Assembly (NCBI GenBank): GCA_020027805.1
Contig: JAHKKQ010000019.1
Span: 1 to 20,365 of the forward strand
Direction of reading: 5' to 3'
Length of the DNA: 20,365 nt
Source: Candidatus Dadabacteria bacterium
GTDB taxonomy: Bacteria; Desulfobacterota_D; UBA1144; Nemesobacterales; UBA2774
The notes under the pieces are model-generated. The model worked only from the letters and a program-made list of their open reading frames with translations. It was not told the DNA's origin and made no database searches. Positions 6,091 through 12,871 of this stretch are shown piece after piece (the first letter of the stretch is position 1; each line of letters starts with the position of its first letter). A program made the translations under genes and the position numbers.

Positions 6091-6525
6091 TTGATAACGA
6101 TACCGAACGACCAGGAAAGGGAGATATTGCTCTCAGAGCGAGTTGCCAGGATGGCGACGGCGGACGGTTCCGGGAGACCGCATGTGGTGCCCGTCTGTTT
6201 CGCATACGACGGACATAATATATTCACCCCGCTCGATAAAAAGTCGAAGAGCGTCCCGGCCGTTGAATTGAGACGGGTTAAAAATATACTTTCGAACCCG
6301 CGGGTATCCCTCGTTGTCGACGGCTATTATGAGGACTGGAAAAGGCTATATTACGTATTGGTTTACGGGCTTGCCAGCGTGATTGAGAGCGGTGAGGAGT
6401 ACAGGAATTCCCTTAATCTACTGTCCCGAAAATACCCGCAATATAGAAAAATGGGACTCGAGGAGGCGGGCCTCCCCGTCATCAAAATCGTTCCGGAGAG
6501 CATAGTCTCCTGGGGGAACCCCTGA
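6091..6525 (+). CDS. PPOX-class (pyridoxamine phosphate oxidase-fold) protein, probable F420- or FMN-binding
   Basis: The 144-residue product has the split-barrel flavin/F420-binding fold of the PPOX superfamily. The N-terminal signature RVARMATADGSGRPHVVPVC (residues about 18-37) is the strand-turn-strand typical of the group of 'probable F420-dependent' members related to Rv0121. Later landmarks are LDKKSK, NPRVSLVVDGYYEDW and a short C-terminal strand with IKIVPESIVSWG. Such proteins are cytoplasmic oxidoreductases; the substrate cannot be told, nor whether F420 or FMN is used. The start is TTG at 6091: the frame is open to a TAG at 6043 but no other start codon lies in between, and the N-terminus then aligns with the family. 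Translation initiation is probably weak, since no clear ribosome-binding site is visible. It is transcribed away from prs. Confidence 0.85.
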   Translation: MITIPNDQEREILLSERVARMATADGSGRPHVVPVCFAYDGHNIFTPLDKKSKSVPAVELRRVKNILSNPRVSLVVDGYYEDWKRLYYVLVYGLASVIESGEEYRNSLNLLSRKYPQYRKMGLEEAGLPVIKIVPESIVSWGNP

Positions 6526-6710
6526 CCTCATTACGCTCCGCGGTATGAATACCGTATAAATGAGACAAATCCGACGGGTCTTTGATATTCTGAAAAAAGT
6601 AATAATAAAGGGTGAGTGCGGGAGGTTTTTATCTGAAAACCACTGGCGTGTGATGATTATCTGTGATAATATTACGGACTAAGGGTCAAGGGTCGTTCAA
6701 ATTCTAAATC

Positions 6711-6795
6711 GCCGAAGTGGCGGAACTTGGTAGACGCGCTGGATTCAGGATCCAGTGGGTGCAAGCTCGTGGGGGTTCAAATCCCCCCTTCGGCA
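6711..6795 (+). tRNA. tRNA-Leu (anticodon CAG)
   Basis: An 85-nt cloverleaf is readable. The acceptor stem is GCCGAAG (6711-6717) with CTTCGGC (6788-6794), all seven pairs perfect, with discriminator A at 6795. The D arm contains GGTAGACGC. The anticodon stem is CTGGA/TCCAG around loop TTCAGGA, anticodon CAG at 6746-6748. A long class II variable arm follows (TGGGTGCAAGCTCGTG). The T arm is GGGGG-TTCAAAT-CCCCC. The long variable arm and A discriminator agree with leucine. CCA is not encoded. Confidence 0.97.
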
Positions 6796-6815
6796 TGGAC
6801 TGAGCGGTATAAGTT

Positions 6816-7610
6816 ATGAGAGAGCTTAAGCCTAAACTGATGATTGCCAACTCGGGAAGAAGGAGGCGGAGCCTGGGAGGGGGGTTCTGGTCCTTCCTGA
6901 CATTCCTTATAGTATTCCTGGTGGGCGTATACGCAGGCACCAAGCTCGACGATTTTTATGTTGACGGCACCGAGGCCCCGCTGGTAAAAAAGGAAAGCCC
7001 GGCCGAGAAACCCACTGCGAAATATGAAACCACTACGGAACCCATAATCGATAAGGACGAGATCACTCCCGGGGGAATAAACGCATCCACTGACGAAGCG
7101 TCCTTATTGATCGACGAAAAAAAGATTTCTGATGAGCTGATTGCCGCCGAGCCTGTCTTATCCGTAAACATCAACAATAAAGAAGGGTTAACAGATGCCG
7201 GGATTATATCGATCGACCCCGCGCAGATCTCGGGGGAGACGAAAACGGTAGAGGATACGGCGCTTGCCAAGCCCGGGAACACAGCTCGGGATACGGCAAA
7301 AACCGATATGACCCAACCCGAGAAAACGTCCAAAAGGGGATACACACTCCAGGTAGGGGCATACGCCGACAAGGCTCAAGCCGAGAAAGTGGTTAGTAAT
7401 TATAGAAGCAAAGGGTTTAGCGCATATACCGTTCAGGTGGAGAATACTAGGGGTGAGAAGTGGAACCTCGTCAAAATAGGCAAATACGGCAGTATCGAGC
7501 AGGCATGGAGTCAATCGTCGGCTTTTAAAAGAAGTGTTGGAAAGGATGCTTATGTCGAATCCCTCGGTACCAAGACCGTCTTCAATGAATCCTGGGGGAA
7601 AAATGAATAG
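6816..7610 (+). CDS. SPOR-domain envelope protein with N-terminal membrane anchor
   Basis: SPOR domains bind denuded glycan strands of septal peptidoglycan, so this is likely a cell-division or cell-wall protein anchored in the inner membrane. The layout is: a basic N-terminus with RRRR (15-18), a single transmembrane helix (about 24-41, WSFLTFLIVFLVGVYAG), a low-complexity acidic/Thr-rich periplasmic linker (about 45-170), and a C-terminal SPOR domain (about 173-250) with RGYTLQVGAYADKAQAE, then KGFSAYTVQV and WNLVKIGKYGSIEQA. Overall 264 residues in the FtsN/DedD-like arrangement, without enough to name it as either. It starts 20 bp after tRNA-Leu with no clear ribosome-binding site and may share its transcript. 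The following gene, a sigma factor, has its own promoter. Confidence 0.88.
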   Translation: MRELKPKLMIANSGRRRRSLGGGFWSFLTFLIVFLVGVYAGTKLDDFYVDGTEAPLVKKESPAEKPTAKYETTTEPIIDKDEITPGGINASTDEASLLIDEKKISDELIAAEPVLSVNINNKEGLTDAGIISIDPAQISGETKTVEDTALAKPGNTARDTAKTDMTQPEKTSKRGYTLQVGAYADKAQAEKVVSNYRSKGFSAYTVQVENTRGEKWNLVKIGKYGSIEQAWSQSSAFKRSVGKDAYVESLGTKTVFNESWGKNE

Positions 7611-7754
7611 CCGCGGGATTTCCGGGGGTATTCACACCTGGCTTGATATTCTGTTAGCTTCTGCGTATACTCAATCTGTAAGCATATTGTTATAGCCTGA
7701 TATTATTAACGAATATATGTGAATTCCGAAATTTTGCATATGCGAAGAATTAGC

Positions 7755-7783
7755 TTGACAAGGATTCTTCACAGCCGTATATT
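7755..7783 (+). promoter_or_regulatory. Strong sigma-70 type promoter for the sigma factor gene
   Basis: A perfect TTGACA (7755-7760) and TATATT (7778-7783) with an ideal 17-bp spacer lie in the 250-bp AT-rich gap between the SPOR gene and the sigma factor. Transcription would begin near 7790, giving a leader of about 70 nt. The rest of this gap (7611-7750) shows no other feature I can support. Confidence 0.75.
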
Positions 7784-7861
7784 AATATAGTTAGGGAATG
7801 TCAGCTTTAAAAAAGCAATACTATTTAAAAATTCTTATAAAGGGTCTGGAAAGGTGTGAGA

Positions 7862-9058
7862 ATGAAACCGGCGAAATTCAGAGACGTGGAACGTGTGGCT
7901 CCGGAAATGGAAACTATGGAAAACTATAACGAGCAGGATGAGGAATCTTATTCTTCACTAGGCTTCAGGGACGACGTATCGATCGAGGGCGAAGAGTCCG
8001 ATTTCGGGTTCGAGATCGAGGATAATACCGCTTCCGATGACCATGAAGAAGAATGGACCCCTGATGAGCAGTTCAGGCTTCTTTACGTGTACTTCAAGGA
8101 TATGGCGGTAGAATCCCTTTTGACCGCGAAAGAGGAAATAGAGGTCTCCGCTCAAATCAAGAAGTGCGAATTCAAATCGAGGGAGCTCACCTCTCATATC
8201 CAGAAACTCTCAAAGAAAAGAGAGAGTTTTACGGGAAAGAAAAAGGTTGTAAATACAGCAATTACCGAAAAAGTGCTTACGAAGAGGATCGAGAGCCTTC
8301 TGGCGTTCGTAAAAGTATATTCCGAGCGCGCAAACGAATTGAAGGAAAGGTTCGTAAAGGCCAACCTCAGGCTCGTCGTAAGCATATCAAAGAGATACAT
8401 GGGACGCGGACTCCCGCTCACCGACCTCATTCAGGAAGGCAATGTCGGTTTGATGAGGGCGGTAGAAAGGTTCGACCATACCAAGGGTTATAAATTCTCC
8501 ACGTACGCATCCTGGTGGATACACCAGGCTATTTCAAGGGCGCTGCTCGATCAAACGAGAACGATAAGGGTTCCTGTATATGTACTCGAGCAGGCGAGCA
8601 AGGTCTACCGGATTAGCTCCATGCTCCATAAGGAGCTCGGAAGGAAGCCGCTGCCCGCCGAAGTGGCCGAAGTAGCTGGCATATCGGTCGAGGGCGTAAA
8701 GAGGATACTCGAATCGACCAACGACGCTGCGCGCCTCGATACGCCGATACTGGACGGGGAGAAGACGACCCTTCTCGATTTTATATCCGACGATAACTCT
8801 CCCGCTCCCGATTCGGTCATGGCCAACACGGCCCTGACCCGTGAGATCAGGGACGCTCTTAACATCCTCACTTCGCGGGAGGAAGAAATTATCAGGCTCA
8901 GGTTCGGAATCGACCAGGACTCCACGTACACGCTCGACGAGATCGGAAGAAGGTTCGATCTTACCCGCGAGAGGATCAGGCAAATAGAGAAAAGGGCTCT
9001 CGAGAAGCTGGCCTCGTCGGAGATGGGAGAGATTCTGAAAAGCTTCCTCGCCCGTTAG
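7862..9058 (+). CDS. RNA polymerase sigma-70 factor, group 2 (RpoS-like) probable
   Basis: A cytoplasmic sigma subunit that directs RNA polymerase to promoters. From ATG 7862 it is 398 residues. The N-terminal 60 are very acidic; region 1.2 follows (LLYVYFKDMAVESLLTAKEE), then a charged spacer, region 2 (LRLVVSISKRYMGRGLPLTD, LIQEGNVGLMRAVERFD, YKFSTYASWWIHQAISRAL), region 3 (VYRISSMLHKELGRKPLPAE) and a complete region 4.2 helix-turn-helix (LDEIGRRFDLTRERIRQIEK). Region 2.4 has LDQTRTIRVPVYV. The 'QTRTIR' form and lack of the large region 1.1/non-conserved block are more like group 2 (RpoS-type) than the primary factor; this placement is inference. GTG at 7856 is possible, but GGAAAGG is spaced properly for ATG 7862 and too close to the GTG. 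It has its own near-consensus promoter. Confidence 0.92.
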   Translation: MKPAKFRDVERVAPEMETMENYNEQDEESYSSLGFRDDVSIEGEESDFGFEIEDNTASDDHEEEWTPDEQFRLLYVYFKDMAVESLLTAKEEIEVSAQIKKCEFKSRELTSHIQKLSKKRESFTGKKKVVNTAITEKVLTKRIESLLAFVKVYSERANELKERFVKANLRLVVSISKRYMGRGLPLTDLIQEGNVGLMRAVERFDHTKGYKFSTYASWWIHQAISRALLDQTRTIRVPVYVLEQASKVYRISSMLHKELGRKPLPAEVAEVAGISVEGVKRILESTNDAARLDTPILDGEKTTLLDFISDDNSPAPDSVMANTALTREIRDALNILTSREEEIIRLRFGIDQDSTYTLDEIGRRFDLTRERIRQIEKRALEKLASSEMGEILKSFLAR

Positions 9059-9103
9059 TTAGTCCCCATATTCAATCCCGGGTACGCAATCGCTTGTGGT
9101 TTT

Positions 9104-9128
9104 ACGGATAAGGCGGTGCTCTATCCGT
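9104..9128 (+). terminator. Possible weak terminator after the sigma factor gene
   Basis: ACGGATA (9104-9110) and TATCCGT (9122-9128) form a 7-bp stem with an 11-base loop, followed by CTTCAAATCCTTT. The stem is short, the loop large and the T tract broken, so termination would be inefficient. Confidence 0.35.
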
Positions 9129-9204
9129 CTTCAAATCCTTTACAGCAATAGTTACGGCCGCGGGCATTGTTATTCCGTCACATATAGTATAATTTCAGGT
9201 TGAA

Positions 9205-10083
9205 ATGAGCGCCCCCCGCCCCCCGGTAATCATAATCGGAATGAGCCGTTCAGGCACGAGCATGCTTACACGCATGCTCGACGATCTCGGCCTCTTCGTC
9301 GGGAGCCGTGTTACCGACAACCACGAGGCGATATTCTTCCGCGATTTGAACGACTGGCTTCTGACGCAGTGCAGCGGCGGTCTCGAGAATCCGGGTGCGA
9401 TCAAATACCTTCTCGGAGACGATGAGGCGAGGGCCCTGTACGGCGATTTTATAAAATTTTCGATGAAGACGCCGCGCGCGCTCTCGTTTCTCGGACTGAG
9501 CAAATATTTCCGCTACGGGACGCCCGCCCGCCTCGATATCCCCTGGGGATGGAAGGACCCCCGAAACACGTTCACGCTCTCTTTCTGGCTCGATATATTC
9601 CCCGCGGCGAAGGTCATACACATTTACCGCCACCCGCTCGACATTATAAGCAGTCTGCGGACAAGGAGGAAAAGTGGGCTTGCAAGGCTCAGGGACAGAC
9701 ACGCCGGGTTCTTGCTAAAACCCCTTTACCTGCTTTACCTGGTCCGTAAATTCATAGGCGGCAGGCGCGTGTTCGTCGATTTGAGGGGCGCTTCCCTCGA
9801 TGATGGGTTTATTCTCTGGGAAGAATACATGAAGGAGGCGCGGGAGCACGTGGCACGGATGGGGGCGCGGGCGATAGAAGTAAAATACGAATATTTTCTC
9901 GATAATCCTTCAGATGTGCTGAAGACGCTGGCCGAATTCTGCGGGCTCGAAACGAGTAAAGGGGAAATTGAGAAAGCGGCTGCCGGGGTTAATAAATCAC
10001 GGGGCTATGCATTTCTTAAGGACCCCGAGCTCAAATCCTATTCCATGGATATAGCCGCAAGGCTGCACGATTACGGTTATTGA
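9205..10083 (+). CDS. Sulfotransferase family protein
   Basis: Family members transfer a sulfuryl group from PAPS to a hydroxyl or amine of a small molecule, lipid or glycan. The 292-residue product has the two cofactor motifs: the 5'-phosphosulfate loop near the N-terminus, VIIIGMSRSGTSMLTRML (residues about 8-25), and the 3'-phosphate region KVIHIYRHPLDIISSL. WGWKDPRNTF between them is the usual conserved segment in bacterial members. A downstream KYEYFLDNPSDVLKTLAEFC resembles the C-terminal conserved helix. No signal peptide or membrane helix is visible, so it should be cytoplasmic. The acceptor is unknown. No PAPS-synthesis gene or glycan cluster is next to it. A TATAAT-like element at 9188-9193 is too close to the start to be a convincing promoter. 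Confidence 0.85.
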   Translation: MSAPRPPVIIIGMSRSGTSMLTRMLDDLGLFVGSRVTDNHEAIFFRDLNDWLLTQCSGGLENPGAIKYLLGDDEARALYGDFIKFSMKTPRALSFLGLSKYFRYGTPARLDIPWGWKDPRNTFTLSFWLDIFPAAKVIHIYRHPLDIISSLRTRRKSGLARLRDRHAGFLLKPLYLLYLVRKFIGGRRVFVDLRGASLDDGFILWEEYMKEAREHVARMGARAIEVKYEYFLDNPSDVLKTLAEFCGLETSKGEIEKAAAGVNKSRGYAFLKDPELKSYSMDIAARLHDYGY

Positions 10084-10098
10084 CCCGGGCTGCGCAGC

Positions 10099-10422
10099 TC
10101 ACCTCTTCAGTAACTCCGCGAACCTGAGGGCAAGGAGCACGTTCCCCGAGAGCTTGATCTTTCCCGAGAGGAGGGCACTCTCCGGGGGCAGCTTCCCGGT
10201 GAAGAGGTCTACGAAATGATCGTCCAGTATCTCGACCGTACACTCCGCATCTTCATCCGCCTCCCTTACGCCGAGGGTCTCTTTTCTCAGGTCGATAATC
10301 CATGTCCCCCCTTCGGGGCCCTCGATGACGAATTTGTAAACCGCCCCGACTTCCGTAAAATCGTCGGGCTTTTCTTTGAGCTTCCGTTCCACTCTTTCGA
10401 ATATCTCTATTGTCCTCGACAC
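10099..10422 (-). CDS. SCP2 sterol-binding domain protein
   Basis: A small single-domain protein of the SCP2 family, whose members form a hydrophobic tunnel for lipids or fatty acyl groups. Landmarks are IFERVERKLKEKPDDFTEVG (helix 1), AVYKFVIEGPEGGTWIIDLR (strands), ECTVEILDDHFVDLFTGK and the final SGKIKLSGNVLLALRFAELL, which is the characteristic C-terminal 'G-x-L-x-G-x-x-x-x-A-x-x' part. I choose GTG at 10422 (107 residues) because AAGGAG sits about 10 bases upstream and the product then starts just before the family's first helix. An ATG at 10464 would add 14 residues without a ribosome-binding site. The ligand is unknown. It converges on the sulfotransferase gene with a 15-bp gap and diverges from mnmG. 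Confidence 0.85.
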   Translation of the reverse strand: MSRTIEIFERVERKLKEKPDDFTEVGAVYKFVIEGPEGGTWIIDLRKETLGVREADEDAECTVEILDDHFVDLFTGKLPPESALLSGKIKLSGNVLLALRFAELLKR

Positions 10423-10498
10423 CCGGGCGTGACTCCTTGAAGGGATGGGGAACCATTTTACCATCAGCGCCGTTATAATCCAAAGGGCAGGCCCGAAA

Positions 10499-10527
10499 TT
10501 GACGCTTAATGATTAACTATTTACTAT
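10499..10527 (+). promoter_or_regulatory. Candidate promoter for mnmG
   Basis: TTGACG (10499-10504) and TACTAT (10522-10527) are separated by 17 bp. The -35 box is good and the -10 box is only four of six. The implied leader is about 24 nt and holds GGGAGA before the start codon. Confidence 0.45.
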
Positions 10528-10557
10528 TCTTATGGAATTTGAACGGGAGATACGGCC

Positions 10558-12471
10558 ATGAGAATCAATCATCCTACGAATTACGATGTTATCGTCATAG
10601 GGGCGGGACACGCCGGATGTGAGGCTGCGCTCGCTTCCTCCAGGATGGGGTGCCGAACGCTCGTGCTCACGGCGAATATCGACACCATAGGGCTCATGTC
10701 TTGCAACCCATCGATCGGGGGCGTCGGCAAAGGACACCTTGTGAAGGAGATAGACGCCCTCGGAGGCGAAATGGGGAAAGCGGCCGACCATGCAGCGATC
10801 CAGTGGAGGAGACTAAACACCAGAAAAGGGGCCGCCGTTCAGGCGACGAGGATACAGGCCGACAGGCAGGCATACAGGGTGTATATGAAAAGCGCGCTCG
10901 AGTCGGAGAGGAATATAGACATAAAGCAGAGGATGGCCGAAGGCTTTCTCGTTTCGAACGGCATGGTGAGCGGCGTAAAAACTACGCTCGGCGAGCATTT
11001 CTTCTCCGATGCGGTCGTCGTCACGCCTGGGACGTTCCCCAACGGACTCATACACATAGGCATGACGAAGATACCTTCGGGACGCGCGGGTGAGGCGGCG
11101 GCGATCGGCATCTCGGATTCTTTCGGAAGCCTCGGGTTCAGGGTGGGCAGGCTCAAGACCGGGACGCCCCCGAGACTCGACGGGAGGACCATCGACTGGG
11201 GAATGCTCGAGCCTCAGCCGGGGGACGAGAACCCCAAGCCCTTTTCTTTCTCTAACAGCTCTATCAGTAGAGAGCAGATGCCCTGCTATATCACTTATAC
11301 GAATGAAAACACGCACAGGGTAATAACGAACAATCTCCACAAGTCGCCGCTCTACTCAGGCGAGATAAAGGGCATCGGGCCAAGATACTGTCCTTCCATA
11401 GAGGACAAGGTCGTGAAGTTCCGAGACAAGGAGAGGCACCAGATATTTCTCGAACCGGAGGGGACCCACACATACGAAATATATCCGAACGGCATCTCGA
11501 CGAGCCTTCCTCTGGAGGTTCAGTACGAGCTCGTAAGGACTATCGACGGCCTTTCCCGCGTGGAAATCATGAGGCCGGGCTACGCCGTAGAGTACGACTT
11601 CGTCGATCCGGTGCAGTTAAAACCGACTCTCGAAACGAAGCTCGTCGATAACCTCTACTTTGCGGGTCAGATAAACGGGACAACCGGTTACGAGGAAGCG
11701 GCGAGCCAGGGGCTCATGGCCGGCATAAACGCCGCATTGCGCGTAAAAGGACGGGACCCTCTCATACTCGACCGCTCCCAGGCGTATATAGGAATAATGA
11801 TCGACGATCTTGTAACGAAAGGTGTGGACGAGCCTTACAGGATGTTTACGTCGAGGGCTGAATACCGTCTCGTCCTGAGAGAGGACAACGCCGATATCAG
11901 GCTCGGTGAAATCGGCTACAGGACCGGACTGCTGAACGAAAAAATGTACGAAAGGTTTTACAACAAGAAAAAGTCTATATCCGACGAGCTTCACAGGCTT
12001 GAGAACATCAAGATCATGCCGAGCCCCGGGGTTAATAATATACTGGCGGGACTGGGCTCCTCTCCCCTCAAAAAACCGCAGTCGCTCAAGGAAATTTTGA
12101 GAAGACCCGAGATATCCTACAGAGAGCTCGACTTGATCGGCGGCGGCGGATACAAGGCTCCTCCGGGCGAGGATTACGTCACTCAGATTGAAATGGAAGT
12201 CAAATATGAGGGATATATCAGGATGCAGGTCGAGCAGATCAACAAATTCAAGAAGCTCGAAAACATGCCGATACCCGGGGACTTTTCTTACCATGGCATC
12301 CCGGGGTTGTCGAAAGAGATCGTGCAAAAACTGTCGAATGTTCGTCCGGGGTCTTTAGGACAGGCGAGCAGGATATCGGGCATGACGCCCGCCGCGATTT
12401 CTGTGATTATGGTTTATTTGAAAAAGGGTGAATTTGAAAGAGGAGCAGGCCCTCATTCCTTTTCTTCCTGA
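10558..12471 (+). CDS. mnmG: tRNA uridine-5-carboxymethylaminomethyl(34) synthesis enzyme MnmG
   Basis: MnmG (GidA) works with the GTPase MnmE to add a carboxymethylaminomethyl group to U34 of certain tRNAs, using FAD. The 637-residue product is full length. It has the Rossmann FAD motif VIVIGAGHAGCEAA (11-24), SCNPSIGGVGKGHLVKEIDA (48-67), the GRLKTGTPPRLDGR block, MPCYITYTNENTH, the FAD-contact region NLYFAGQINGTTGYEEAA followed by SQGLMAGINAAL, and the GidA-associated C-terminal domain with MFTSRAEYRLVLREDNAD and the late HYHGIPGLS-like and SRISGMTPAAI stretches (here read as YHGIPGLSKE and ASRISGMTPAA). ATG at 10558 has GGGAGA upstream. The usual rsmG/parAB neighbours are absent. Its last 19 bases overlap a small minus-strand gene tail to tail. 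Confidence 0.97.
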   Translation: MRINHPTNYDVIVIGAGHAGCEAALASSRMGCRTLVLTANIDTIGLMSCNPSIGGVGKGHLVKEIDALGGEMGKAADHAAIQWRRLNTRKGAAVQATRIQADRQAYRVYMKSALESERNIDIKQRMAEGFLVSNGMVSGVKTTLGEHFFSDAVVVTPGTFPNGLIHIGMTKIPSGRAGEAAAIGISDSFGSLGFRVGRLKTGTPPRLDGRTIDWGMLEPQPGDENPKPFSFSNSSISREQMPCYITYTNENTHRVITNNLHKSPLYSGEIKGIGPRYCPSIEDKVVKFRDKERHQIFLEPEGTHTYEIYPNGISTSLPLEVQYELVRTIDGLSRVEIMRPGYAVEYDFVDPVQLKPTLETKLVDNLYFAGQINGTTGYEEAASQGLMAGINAALRVKGRDPLILDRSQAYIGIMIDDLVTKGVDEPYRMFTSRAEYRLVLREDNADIRLGEIGYRTGLLNEKMYERFYNKKKSISDELHRLENIKIMPSPGVNNILAGLGSSPLKKPQSLKEILRRPEISYRELDLIGGGGYKAPPGEDYVTQIEMEVKYEGYIRMQVEQINKFKKLENMPIPGDFSYHGIPGLSKEIVQKLSNVRPGSLGQASRISGMTPAAISVIMVYLKKGEFERGAGPHSFSS

Positions 12472-12629
12472 TTTTCCTCTTCTTCCGATTCGGCTAATTC
12501 CTGTTCGAGCAGGTCCATCATGTCCTCGTAGTCTCCACCTATGTAGCCTGAATTTTCGGGGTCTTCAAGCATATCGACGAGGTCTTTTATTTTTCTCTTG
12601 CCTCTCTTTCCGGCTTTTTTCTGCTCCAT
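12453..12629 (-). CDS. Small charged hypothetical protein
   Basis: A 58-residue protein of unknown function from ATG 12629; AGGTG is spaced 6 bases from it, better than for the ATG at 12638. The N-terminus is strongly basic (MEQKKAGKRGKRKIKD), the middle reads LVDMLEDPENSGYIGGDYED, and the C-terminus is nearly all Glu (SEEEENQEEKE). No membrane or export signal is seen. It lies opposite the last 19 bases of mnmG. A possible promoter upstream (TTGAAC and TATAGT about 19 bp apart, near 12660-12700) adds some support. Charge polarity and the Gly-Tyr-rich centre look non-random, but no family is recognised. The 233-bp AT-rich gap upstream up to 12871 holds nothing else I can support. Confidence 0.55.
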   Translation of the reverse strand: MEQKKAGKRGKRKIKDLVDMLEDPENSGYIGGDYEDMMDLLEQELAESEEEENQEEKE

Positions 12630-12871
12630 TGCATTCACCTCGCTATAATGAACTCAACTAATACTATAACACAGACTCTTTTCGATGGTTCAAGCACGAA
12701 TCAAAAATATTTTTTCCCGCGTCCGCGACCTGATGTTAACTAAAGAAAATAAAATTTTGATGACCAGCCGCTTGAAAATCGCGTTTGTTTTTCGAATAAT
12801 ATTTATACCAGTAAATCAGGAAAATCAACAACTTTACACCTGCTAATATTTAACGTACGACATTGATGTGC

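Noticed and set aside
6541..6554. Terminator after the PPOX gene (CGGTA-TGAA-TACCG)
   Set aside because: Only a 5-bp stem with no T tract after it.
9165..9193. Promoter for the sulfotransferase gene (TATAAT at 9188-9193)
   Set aside because: No good -35 box at the right distance, and the start site would leave only about six bases before the start codon.
11617..12327. 236-codon minus-strand frame inside mnmG
   Set aside because: Antisense to the conserved C-terminal part of MnmG, no ribosome-binding site, no family.
12639..12871. Small gene or non-coding RNA in the AT-rich gap downstream of the DUF255 gene
   Set aside because: No open frame with a ribosome-binding site, no stable hairpin with a T tract and no recognisable RNA motif was seen.
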